Origin: Thiotrichaceae bacterium
Lineage (GTDB): Bacteria > Pseudomonadota > Gammaproteobacteria > SZUA-229
Assembly: GCA_002746365.1 (NCBI GenBank)
Contig: NVWZ01000003.1
Coordinates: forward strand, 122,251 to 131,800
Direction of reading: 5' to 3'
DNA length: 9,550 nucleotides
Shown: positions 1 through 6,578 of the stretch, piece after piece
Layout: the number at the start of each line of letters is the position of its first letter
How positions within the stretch are numbered: position 1 is the stretch's first letter
Notes under the pieces: generated by a model
What the model was told of the DNA's origin: nothing
Databases searched by the model: none
What the model saw: the letters and a program-made list of their open reading frames with translations, nothing else
Position numbers and translations under genes: made by a program

Positions 1-1
1 T

Positions 2-1045
2 GCAGAGCAGACACCAGATTCTAGTGGCGATGATTCAAGTATCAGTAATACTGACGAGACGGGGTTGCCTAGAGGCCGTGGTGATCGCGAAGCAGCACAA
101 ACGGAATTATTGCGTGAGCAGTTGCTTGAACAGGTTGAGGTTTTGGCCGAGGCGCAGCTTACTGAAGAAGAGCGTTTGTTTGAGCAGTATGCTAATGAGC
201 AATTTTTGCTGGATGATGCGCTGGAACTTAAGGCGATTTCTGAAGAAACATTTATGGCTAGGTCGCTGGCTTCTTCACAATCATTTGAGACGGGTAAAAC
301 CGCGATTATTGATAAAGAAAATAAAAAGCAGCTGGCACTAGAAACCACGGCAAATAAGGCTCATCTTGCTGCAGAAAAGCAGCGTAATCAGATTGAAGTC
401 GCGGGGCGCGAACAGGTATTTACGCAGGGTCTTAATTTGCTTCGTCGATTTGCTGATGATAACCGAGCAATCACATTAATTTTAATTGCACTACAGACCG
501 CAAAGACTGTTGCCGATATACAAACCAATGCGGCAGCGTCGGCTTCGATGGTGTTGGCTTACGGCCAGGTTGAAGCGGCCGCTATTATGGCGGCAACTGT
601 AGGCTTGGGCGGTGCTGCTGCAGCGGCTGCAATAGCTAGATCTGTTGCCTCTGCCGCAGCTATTGGTAGTAATGCTTTATTAGCTTCTGGCCTAGCCATC
701 GCCGGTGGTGTTTTGGATGCTATTGATGGAACTGCCGGTGCACCAGGATCATCGAGTAACCCGGTTAATGTAACGCCAACTAATTCAATTATAAATGCCG
801 CTGATACCACGCTAGCTAGCAGTACTTCTGCAACTAGTTTTGAAGACGAAGTTGGCGCTGTTGAACCGCCAGCGATATTTTCACCAGCAGATCAGGCTGC
901 TGTTATTGCGCAGCCACAGGAAATAAGTCTAACCATCCGTGGCAGTGATATTTTTACTTCTGCTAAATTTGCTGATGGCTTGTCTGAAGCTCTCGTTCAA
1001 ATACTGGGTGATGGGCGGTTTAATCTTAATGTGGATATGGTCTGA
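2..1045 (+). CDS. Phage tail tape measure protein, C-terminal part (5' end outside window)
   Basis: The reading frame is open from the left edge without a stop, so this is the 3' portion of a longer gene. A TTG at 65 is possible, but nothing marks it as a start. The product probably sets siphophage tail length and is ejected with the DNA. Three parts can be seen. A charged Glu/Gln/Lys/Arg-rich segment (about 65-430) looks like a long coiled coil. A strongly hydrophobic Ala/Gly-rich segment (about 530-720) resembles the membrane-interacting stretch of tape measure proteins. After a Ser/Thr/Pro-rich linker there is a compact C-terminal domain (about 910-1042). The stop overlaps the next start by one base (TGATG at 1043-1047), suggesting translational coupling. 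The call rests on composition and on its position just before tail-tip genes; no catalytic motif is present. Confidence 0.72.
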   Translation, partial: AEQTPDSSGDDSSISNTDETGLPRGRGDREAAQTELLREQLLEQVEVLAEAQLTEEERLFEQYANEQFLLDDALELKAISEETFMARSLASSQSFETGKTAIIDKENKKQLALETTANKAHLAAEKQRNQIEVAGREQVFTQGLNLLRRFADDNRAITLILIALQTAKTVADIQTNAAASASMVLAYGQVEAAAIMAATVGLGGAAAAAAIARSVASAAAIGSNALLASGLAIAGGVLDAIDGTAGAPGSSSNPVNVTPTNSIINAADTTLASSTSATSFEDEVGAVEPPAIFSPADQAAVIAQPQEISLTIRGSDIFTSAKFADGLSEALVQILGDGRFNLNVDMV

Positions 1046-1800
1046 TGTACGGTAAGCCGCTTTTTCTTTTTGACAATATGTTGGCTACATCGCCAGTTAC
1101 CACTGATAACGGTACCGCTGCTGGTGATTATGTTTTGGCCAGTCTATTTGATTACCGATCTTATACATGGTGGCTAACAAACGGCGCTGGCAACCACCGT
1201 GTTACTGTTACAAATGACGCTGACCGTTCTGCTGATTATATGTATATTGCTGGCGATATTTTAACTGGCAGTACAATTACGCTTACCAGTTCTGATCTTG
1301 GCGGTGCTAATGCTGTTGTGCATATTAATAACCAGGTCTTAGATGGCCAGCTTGCGTATTTTTTTGAGTTTGCTAGCTACTCACAACGTGTTTGGTTTCT
1401 TGATGTGGTAACTGCTAACCCGTCAGCGCTTTCGCATTTAATAATCGGTAATAAGCTGGAGCTACCTCGACATTTGCAGCAAGGTTTTGATCCGCTCGGT
1501 AGCAAGCCACGAGGTCGTATTATTAAATCGTCAAACGGTCACCCACTGGGTACGGCTGAAGATTGGCGCGAGTGGAAGCAGAAAATTTCTTTTAGAAACA
1601 TTAATGCAAGCTGGGTGCGAGATACCTGGAAGCCAGCATTTGATGATCATTTAAAGCATACACCGGGTGTATTTGTGTGGGACCCTGTCGAGCATGCTAA
1701 TGAGACTTATCTTATTCATCCTATATTTGAATATAGAGCGCCGCATGTACAGGGGCAGTTTACTAATTTGAGCTTTACATTGGAAGGGCTCGGTAAATGA
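1045..1800 (+). CDS. Distal tail-like phage structural protein
   Basis: This 251-residue protein has no signal peptide or membrane segment. Its position, right after the tape measure and just before the hub, is that of a distal tail (Dit/gp12-like) protein, the ring joining tail tube to tip. The N-terminal half (about residues 25-135) is rich in aromatic and beta-forming residues. Its pattern of Asp, paired Trp (Tyr-Thr-Trp-Trp), a His-Arg-Val-Thr-Val strand and a further Tyr-rich strand recalls discoidin/carbohydrate-binding-type beta sandwiches of phage virion proteins. The C-terminal half contains Trp-Arg-Glu-Trp, Trp-Val-Arg-Asp-Thr-Trp and Phe-Val-Trp-Asp-Pro, and ends in beta strands (Leu-Ser-Phe-Thr-Leu-Glu). 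The start is set by the one-base overlap with the upstream stop. The gene overlaps the hub gene by four bases (ATGA at 1797-1800). The virion role is fairly safe; the exact Dit assignment is inference. Confidence 0.6.
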   Translation: MYGKPLFLFDNMLATSPVTTDNGTAAGDYVLASLFDYRSYTWWLTNGAGNHRVTVTNDADRSADYMYIAGDILTGSTITLTSSDLGGANAVVHINNQVLDGQLAYFFEFASYSQRVWFLDVVTANPSALSHLIIGNKLELPRHLQQGFDPLGSKPRGRIIKSSNGHPLGTAEDWREWKQKISFRNINASWVRDTWKPAFDDHLKHTPGVFVWDPVEHANETYLIHPIFEYRAPHVQGQFTNLSFTLEGLGK

Positions 1801-3749
1801 CGGCTCGCGATGATGCACGCAGCACATGGAAGTTAAAACCTGTATTGGCTGCACGATTACATGTTGAACGCTGTGCTAATGTTTATAGTAATGCACCATG
1901 CACCGCCAGCGCGGGCGTAGGCAATGAGTGTTATAACACGCGGCCTACCTGTCAGGATTTAGCTAACTTTTCTGCCGTCGATTTTGTGTTGCCACTGTGT
2001 AAACGTGGCTCGCGCATTCCCCCTGGTGAGACGTATTATCCGTACATTAAATCTATACGTACAAACGTGTCGCGGCTTAACCCGGATGAAGGTTTATCTA
2101 ACCGCGCGACTGTTACCATAAAACTGGTTGATGAAGCGATTGACGATCGCTGGCTTGATCCTTATATCGATACACGTAGTGTGCCTGCAGGCAGTACATT
2201 TTGGCCACGTTTTATGGCCCGTAATAAAGCATTGAACGGCAAGTTTGTCGAGCTATTGCGTGGTTACGATGTCGATCCCTGGGATTGGTCTACGTTTGTA
2301 ACTGAGCTGTACTCTATTGATACACTGGATGGCCCTGATGGCAGGAGCGAGATGAAGCTGGTTTTAAAAGACCTGGTCAAGCTTGCTGATACGGTGCAGT
2401 TGCCAAGACCAACGCGCGGAAAATTAGTTAATGAGCTGTTTGAATATGATGATATTGGTACGGCGCAAGCTGGTGGTGCTAATACGATTACGCTTCATAC
2501 AGAAGCTTCTGCTGTGGATGATTTTTATAACGGCATGGCGGTTCGCATTTATGGGCAGACCGGGTCTGGTCAAGAGCGAATAATTACAGATTATGATGGT
2601 GCTGGCCGTGTGGCCACAGTAAACAGTGATTGGGCAGTTAACCCTAATAATTCATCATTGTATTTTGTGCAGCAACTGTCTATTACGCTGGATGCGAATG
2701 GCACTGATTATGATCTTTATGGTGTGCCGGGTTTCGTCCGTGTAGGTAAGGAAGTTATTAGGTTTTCTGCCCGTGTTGGTGAGGTGCTTAGCTGGCCTGA
2801 TACAAGTTACCGGGCGCAGTTTAATACTGTATTAGAAGACCATCGGGCAGATGCTTCTGTGCAGATATGCAAGGCTTTTTCCAATGAGGCTTTTACTGAT
2901 GTTATTAAATGGTTTTACATTGAAAGCGGTCTGGATTCTATTTACATTGATGAGGCTGGTTTTGCTGAATTAGATAGTACCTGGTTGGGCAATGATTATA
3001 TTATTGATCAGGTTGCTATTAGTACGCCGCGCAAGGCTAGTGACTATATTAAGGAGCTGCTGCAGTCGGCAAACGCGATGACGTGGTGGGATGCACAGAC
3101 CAAGTTATTGAAGTTAGCATTATCGGTGCCGCCTACACCGGGTGTTGGAATAAAGCAGTTATCTGACGAGTCTGCATTAGTTGATGGCACGGTGGATGTG
3201 AAAACACTTAATAGTGCCAGATTGACTTTGTCTGCTTTGTATTTTGACCTGCAGACGGCTACTTCTAATGTGCGCGAAGCCAGCAACTATTTGGATGGTG
3301 CGGTATTTTTTGATCAGGAGGCGTTGGTCGAATACGGTACCGAGCAAACAGATGTGCAGTACTCCCGATTTTTTAACGCTGCTAATAATGGCGCAGCACG
3401 AGATCACGTGGCACGCGCGTTGGCCACCCGGCGAGATCCTCCCCAGTTAATAAAGTGTGAAATTCACCCTAAAGACTACGATTTTCAGCGTGGTGATTAT
3501 CGTGATTTTTTGACAAATAAAATTGTTGATAAAGCTGGCCAGCCGAAAAAAACCCGAGCATTAATTACTATGATTGATGACCAGGGTGCGACCGTTAAGA
3601 TCGAAGCGCGCACGACTATTTTTAGCCGACCGTTTGCCGCTTTTGCGCCAAACGGTACTGCAAATTATCCTAACAATAATGGTTATGCCTGCTTTAGCCA
3701 AAACGATGGTTTGATGCCAGACGGTGTTGAAGGTTATTTGTTTTTTTGA
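1797..3749 (+). CDS. Tail tip/baseplate hub protein with N-terminal cysteine cluster
   Basis: This 650-residue protein is the likely central hub at the tail tip, closing the tube and linking it to the fibre. Cys26, Cys35, Cys45 and Cys52 lie near the N terminus as C-X8-C and C-X6-C, with Cys68 further on. As I recall, lambda minor tail protein gpL binds an Fe-S cluster with pairs of the same spacing, and the hub of gene transfer agents also carries an Fe-S site, so a metal cluster is plausible here. Residues about 70-215 look like hub-type beta domains. Residues about 220-290 look like an inserted beta module (Asn-Thr-Ile-Thr-Leu, Tyr-Asn-Gly-Met, Gly-Ser-Gly-Gln-Glu-Arg-Ile-Ile). The remainder, with a Phe-Gln-Arg-Gly-Asp-Tyr turn near the end, fits gpJ/hub-like proteins. 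The start overlaps the previous stop (ATGA). Seven T residues directly precede the TGA stop. Confidence 0.65.
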   Translation: MTARDDARSTWKLKPVLAARLHVERCANVYSNAPCTASAGVGNECYNTRPTCQDLANFSAVDFVLPLCKRGSRIPPGETYYPYIKSIRTNVSRLNPDEGLSNRATVTIKLVDEAIDDRWLDPYIDTRSVPAGSTFWPRFMARNKALNGKFVELLRGYDVDPWDWSTFVTELYSIDTLDGPDGRSEMKLVLKDLVKLADTVQLPRPTRGKLVNELFEYDDIGTAQAGGANTITLHTEASAVDDFYNGMAVRIYGQTGSGQERIITDYDGAGRVATVNSDWAVNPNNSSLYFVQQLSITLDANGTDYDLYGVPGFVRVGKEVIRFSARVGEVLSWPDTSYRAQFNTVLEDHRADASVQICKAFSNEAFTDVIKWFYIESGLDSIYIDEAGFAELDSTWLGNDYIIDQVAISTPRKASDYIKELLQSANAMTWWDAQTKLLKLALSVPPTPGVGIKQLSDESALVDGTVDVKTLNSARLTLSALYFDLQTATSNVREASNYLDGAVFFDQEALVEYGTEQTDVQYSRFFNAANNGAARDHVARALATRRDPPQLIKCEIHPKDYDFQRGDYRDFLTNKIVDKAGQPKKTRALITMIDDQGATVKIEARTTIFSRPFAAFAPNGTANYPNNNGYACFSQNDGLMPDGVEGYLFF

Positions 3750-3752
3750 GGA
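3748..3752 (+). promoter_or_regulatory. Shine-Dalgarno site for the small Cys protein
   Basis: GAGGA overlaps the hub stop codon and lies 3 bases from the first ATG (3756) and 6 bases from the second (3759). The spacing favours the second ATG as the true start. Confidence 0.6.
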
Positions 3753-3755
3753 TTT

Positions 3756-4004
3756 ATGATGACTAAACCTGACACTATATGCTCTGAAGAAGAGATTGAA
3801 ATAACGGATGATTTGTATGTTAATTGCCCTGTGGAGGGCGATGATTTCCCCCTGGTTCGGGTAAAGAATTTTTGTGCAGCGGGCTGTCCCCATTGGCAAG
3901 GTTTTTTTAAGGTGCAATATGATTTTTCGGCACCGTTTGAAAAGCAGCACTCGATTAAATGTGGGTTTGCTGTATCGAGACAATTAATAAAGGTGATTAA
4001 CTAA
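3756..4004 (+). CDS. Small cysteine-rich phage protein of unknown function
   Basis: I do not recognise this 82-residue acidic protein. Two start codons stand in tandem (3756 and 3759). The second has the better distance from the GAGGA site and would give 81 residues. There are five cysteines: Cys9, Cys24, Cys40, Cys44 and Cys69, counted from the first Met. A Cys-Ala-Ala-Gly-Cys-Pro-His-Trp motif stands in the middle, and Cys69 is in Lys-Cys-Gly-Phe. The spacing could form a four-ligand metal site (Zn or Fe-S), but this is inference. It has no signal peptide or membrane segment. The gene lies seven bases after the hub stop and in the same frame, and its stop overlaps the fibre start (TAATG at 4002-4006). 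This suggests a tail-tip accessory protein or assembly factor made in step with hub and fibre. Confidence 0.55.
   Translation: MMTKPDTICSEEEIEITDDLYVNCPVEGDDFPLVRVKNFCAAGCPHWQGFFKVQYDFSAPFEKQHSIKCGFAVSRQLIKVIN
3991..3995 (+). promoter_or_regulatory. Shine-Dalgarno site for tail fibre gene
   Basis: AGGTG lies 8 bases before the ATG at 4004, inside the end of the small Cys-protein gene. It supports this start together with the one-base stop/start overlap. Confidence 0.6.
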
Positions 4005-5590
4005 TGCCACTACCAACAAAAACATGGACTGTTCCGGTTGCAGCTCAGCAAGACCCTGCAGTGCCGATTACTTCTAGCTGGGGTAATAATGTTAAGAATA
4101 ACGAGCAGTTTTTAATGGAGTGGTTGGGTGCTGATTTTTTGGCTGATGCCGCACAAAACCACAACCATGACGGCGTTAATTCAGCAAAGGTAGATGTGCT
4201 TCAGGGGTTAATGCCTAATGGCTCGTTTCAGCAAATTAGTGCGGGCCTTCCGATTGGTTGGGAAGCTACTGAGTTCATTGGCGGTACGGTAGCTAGTAGT
4301 ACCGCTGTTAATAAACACGGCGATACAGTGCTGGCAATTACTTCTACCATACTGGCGAATGGTGGCGGTCAGCTTCTTCAGGACGAGTTTAAAGCGGTTA
4401 CTGATAATAAACGGTATGGCTTTGAGATTTATCGCTGGGCAAGCGTTGGGAATGTAAGCTGTTCATGTGAGCTGATTTGGTATGATGCTTCCAAGTCGCA
4501 AATTTCATCGACTGTTTTATTTTTGGATGCGAGTACTTCCCTTGTTGCAAGTCTGCATTCCGCAACGGTAACATCGCCTGCTAATGCTCGATTCGTTCGG
4601 GTGTTAATAACAGGTGGGTTGCCCGCACAGGGCACCGCTGTCGGTACTGTTTATTTTGACGGTGGGCGGGTTGTTGAAACGCTGCCAAATAATGTTGTTA
4701 ACGGTGCGGCGATTGAGGCTAACGCCATTACCGTATCTAAAATAGCTAATAATGCTGTTGGCGCCTCTCAGATTGCTGCAGGTGCAGTACATACTTCTGA
4801 GCTAAATACAGTCATATCTTACGATTCAGTAACTGCTGTCACCAAAACAGTTATTTTGGCTGCATCGGATTATATTTTTCAGGTACGTCACAGAAGAACC
4901 GCTGGCACGCAACCAGTAGACTTTTTTTACTCGGACTGGGTAAGTCAAACTACGGCCTTTAGAACATTGGTAGGTCACGGAGGGAGGCCGACAAATACAT
5001 TTACTGGTTTGACTGCATCTACTTCACAGGTTTCATGGCGTTATGTAAGTACATCACCGCCCCATAACACTGGCGATGGAGACATCCCGGTTTTTATTTA
5101 TTTGTCAGTGGACCGGGCAAATAAGAAAATAACAGGCGTTAATTTGTCACCTGACCCTATTTGGCTGCATGCAGGACCTACAAACAATATGCCAGACGGC
5201 TACAATAAAGATGGTCATGCATATCAAGAAAAGCGTATTTTGCCGGATAATTATAACGCTTTAGATTATATTGATAAGCTAGCTGCGCTACGTGAATCTG
5301 TAAAAACAAAGGTGCTGATAACAGAAAAGCAGAAGCATTTCGATATGGACGATGTACCTCACCCGTGGTTGCAAGATAACCGGATGGCCTCAGGCGTAGA
5401 GGTGGTCGCTATGCTGGACCCTGTTTGCCAGCTAACTAGAGATCTTGCTGAATTGCACTACGCCGGTGAGGATGTTGCGTCTTTGCTGATGAGTGATAAG
5501 TATATAAAAATAAACAATAAGCCTTTAAATCGAAAACTACCTAAGTCGCTGTTAATTATTGATGGAATGTGGAAATTGACCGGTGGTTAG
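4004..5590 (+). CDS. Phage tail fibre / receptor-binding protein
   Basis: This 528-residue protein probably contacts the host surface. The N-terminal 50 residues should attach to the tail tip. A His-Asn-His-Asp-Gly motif at 53-57, followed by Asn-Ser-Ala-Lys-Val, is typical of the proximal part of phage fibre proteins. Residues about 70-225 resemble a carbohydrate-binding jelly-roll module: it opens with Pro-Asn-Gly-Ser-Phe and Ile-Gly-Trp, and closes with a strand ending Val-Tyr-Phe-Asp-Gly-Gly. Residues about 229-265 form a repetitive Ala/Ile/Asn stretch (Ala-Ile-Glu-Ala-Asn, Lys-Ile-Ala-Asn-Asn, Gln-Ile-Ala-Ala-Gly), a common trimeric shaft pattern. Residues about 270-390 are beta-rich and may carry the receptor-binding part. 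Residues about 410-528 are more polar and include a probable helical stretch (about 417-445). The start is supported by AGGTG and the stop/start overlap. No tail-fibre chaperone gene follows. The fibre role is well supported; the receptor is unknown. Confidence 0.75.
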   Translation: MPLPTKTWTVPVAAQQDPAVPITSSWGNNVKNNEQFLMEWLGADFLADAAQNHNHDGVNSAKVDVLQGLMPNGSFQQISAGLPIGWEATEFIGGTVASSTAVNKHGDTVLAITSTILANGGGQLLQDEFKAVTDNKRYGFEIYRWASVGNVSCSCELIWYDASKSQISSTVLFLDASTSLVASLHSATVTSPANARFVRVLITGGLPAQGTAVGTVYFDGGRVVETLPNNVVNGAAIEANAITVSKIANNAVGASQIAAGAVHTSELNTVISYDSVTAVTKTVILAASDYIFQVRHRRTAGTQPVDFFYSDWVSQTTAFRTLVGHGGRPTNTFTGLTASTSQVSWRYVSTSPPHNTGDGDIPVFIYLSVDRANKKITGVNLSPDPIWLHAGPTNNMPDGYNKDGHAYQEKRILPDNYNALDYIDKLAALRESVKTKVLITEKQKHFDMDDVPHPWLQDNRMASGVEVVAMLDPVCQLTRDLAELHYAGEDVASLLMSDKYIKINNKPLNRKLPKSLLIIDGMWKLTGG

Positions 5591-5605
5591 ACGACAATAA
5601 AAAGA

Positions 5606-5706
5606 GAGCGTCGCGATGGATGTTGACGCATCCACTGCGACCTCGACAACAGTGCCTTAACACTGTGTCAAACAAGGCTCCCTCACCGCGATCACGGTAA
5701 AAGGAG
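5606..5706 (+). ncRNA. Candidate structured leader RNA of the D12-class methyltransferase gene
   Basis: Hairpin 1 (5606-5644): GAG pairs with CTC, then after a bulged C5609, GTCGC pairs with GCGAC. A 2x2 internal loop (GA/CT) follows, then TGGATG pairs with CATCCA around the loop TTGACG. Hairpin 2 (5645-5669) starts on the next base: GAC pairs with GTC, then after a bulged A5648, ACAGTG pairs with CACTGT around CCTTAA. Hairpin 3 (5685-5698): ACCG pairs with CGGT around CGATCA. CTCC at 5678-5681 can pair with GGAG at 5703-5706 and enclose hairpin 3. No T-run follows any stem, so these are not ordinary terminators. The place, just upstream of a D12 methyltransferase gene, matches the D12-methyl RNA motif reported from comparative genomics. 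I cannot check its consensus here, so membership is inference. Confidence 0.5.
5703..5706 (+). promoter_or_regulatory. Shine-Dalgarno of leader ORF, may be sequestered
   Basis: GGAG, preceded by an A-run, lies 11 bases before the ATG at 5718. It is complementary to CTCC at 5678-5681, so folding of the leader would hide it. Confidence 0.4.
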
Positions 5707-5717
5707 TGTAGTAGATA

Positions 5718-5792
5718 ATGACGCATATTGAGGTGCATAATGATAAAACCAGTAATTCCCTGGATGGGCGGCAAAGGCCGTCTGGCCGATAA
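5718..5792 (+). CDS. Possible 24-residue leader ORF overlapping the methyltransferase start
   Basis: This ORF has an ATG and 24 codons, and it ends in TAA inside the methyltransferase gene in another frame. GGAG stands 11 bases upstream. The peptide begins Met-Thr-His-Ile-Glu-Val and has no recognisable domain; its second half is simply the methyltransferase DNA read in a shifted frame, so its sequence is unlikely to matter. Its translation would carry ribosomes across the methyltransferase ribosome binding site (5730-5735) and start (5740), and could open or block that site. It may be a chance ORF; the evidence is only the Shine-Dalgarno and the position. Confidence 0.25.
   Translation: MTHIEVHNDKTSNSLDGRQRPSGR
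5730..5735 (+). promoter_or_regulatory. Shine-Dalgarno of the DNA methyltransferase
   Basis: GAGGTG with a four-base spacer to the ATG at 5740 fixes the likely start there rather than at the TTG at 5728. TGAGG (5729-5733) is complementary to CCTCA at 5681-5685 in the leader. Confidence 0.6.
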
Positions 5793-6495
5793 AATTCTTC
5801 CATTATTCCCAGATCACACCTGTTATGTTGAAGTGTTCGCGGGTGCAGCAGCGCTGTATTTTCGCAAAGAGCCGAGTAAATGTGAAGTGCTGAACGATGT
5901 CAACGGTGAGTTAATCAATATGTATCGGGTAATTCAGCACCACCTTGAGGAGTTTATTAAGCAGCTGAAATGGGCTATTAGCAGCCGCACGATGTTTGAG
6001 TGGGAAAAGGCAAAGAACATCGATACGCTGACAGATATCCAGCGAGCAGCACGATTCTATTATCTTCATAAGACGTGTTTTGGTGGACGTGGCCAGAACT
6101 ACGGCACGGCAACTACATCGCCAGCACGCTTTAGGATACTGCATATAGAAGAAGACCTGGTGGATGCGCATTACCGGCTATCAGGCGTTAACGTCGAGCA
6201 ACTGGATTGGAGAGAATGTATTAAACGATATGACCGGCCGCACACGTTCTTTTATCTTGATCCTCCTTATTGGGGCACAGCTGGTTACGGTGTTGAGTTT
6301 AGCATCGATGAGTACACTGCAATGGCCGAGTTGGCCAGAACGATCAAGGGAAAGCTTATGATCAGCGTAAACGACCACAAGGACATGAGAAAGGTATTTG
6401 ACGGTTTGAAAACGAAGAAATTACCGATCACTTACAGCGTGAGCCGGTGCAATAAATCAAAGAAAAGCTATGAACTAATAATCAAGAGTTGGTGA
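5740..6495 (+). CDS. DNA adenine methyltransferase, D12 class (Dam family)
   Basis: This 251-residue enzyme transfers a methyl group from S-adenosylmethionine to N6 of adenine in DNA. Family motifs are all present: Pro-Trp-Met-Gly-Gly-Lys at 7-12, Glu-Val-Phe-Ala-Gly-Ala at 31-36 (SAM-binding motif I), Asn-Asp at 52-53, and the catalytic Asp-Pro-Pro-Tyr-Trp-Gly-Thr at 174-180 (motif IV). The C-terminal Glu-Leu-Ile-Ile is also usual. The length is close to Dam-type enzymes, so it looks complete. Phe-Gly-Gly-Arg-Gly-Gln-Asn-Tyr-Gly at 114-122 recalls the conserved loop of phage D12 proteins. No restriction endonuclease gene is next to it, so it looks like an orphan phage enzyme that may protect phage DNA or affect host gene control. 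GATC specificity is plausible for the family but cannot be read from the sequence. The ATG at 5740 is preferred because of GAGGTG four bases upstream. Confidence 0.9.
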   Translation: MIKPVIPWMGGKGRLADKILPLFPDHTCYVEVFAGAAALYFRKEPSKCEVLNDVNGELINMYRVIQHHLEEFIKQLKWAISSRTMFEWEKAKNIDTLTDIQRAARFYYLHKTCFGGRGQNYGTATTSPARFRILHIEEDLVDAHYRLSGVNVEQLDWRECIKRYDRPHTFFYLDPPYWGTAGYGVEFSIDEYTAMAELARTIKGKLMISVNDHKDMRKVFDGLKTKKLPITYSVSRCNKSKKSYELIIKSW

Positions 6496-6578
6496 GCAAG
6501 TGCTAATAGTGTAATTTTGTTACGTATATAGCAAAGAATCGTGAAGGGTAGTTATCTCATTATTGTCGGTTAGTTTTC

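Noticed and set aside
559..810. Minus-strand ORF of 83 codons inside the tape measure gene
   Set aside because: It is a low-complexity Ala/Pro shadow of the Ala/Gly-rich coding strand and has no Shine-Dalgarno.
3561..3983. Minus-strand ORF of 140 codons across the hub end and small Cys gene
   Set aside because: It lies antisense to two better-supported genes with overlapping starts and Shine-Dalgarno sites; its protein shows no recognisable domain.
5400..5590. Variable repeat of a diversity-generating retroelement at the fibre 3' end
   Set aside because: There is no template repeat, reverse transcriptase or Avd-like gene nearby, and the C terminus does not look like a C-type lectin fold.
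5576..5604. TTGACC followed by an A-rich stretch as a promoter for the methyltransferase leader
   Set aside because: The -35-like box is good, but the nearest -10-like hexamers match poorly and stand only about 11-14 bases away instead of 16-18.
5606..5669. Hairpins after the fibre gene as rho-independent terminators
   Set aside because: Neither stem is followed by a T-run, and the loops, bulges and gene context fit a leader RNA better.
5728..5730. TTG as start of the methyltransferase
   Set aside because: The ATG at 5740 has GAGGTG four bases upstream. The TTG overlaps that site and has no ribosome binding site at a proper distance.
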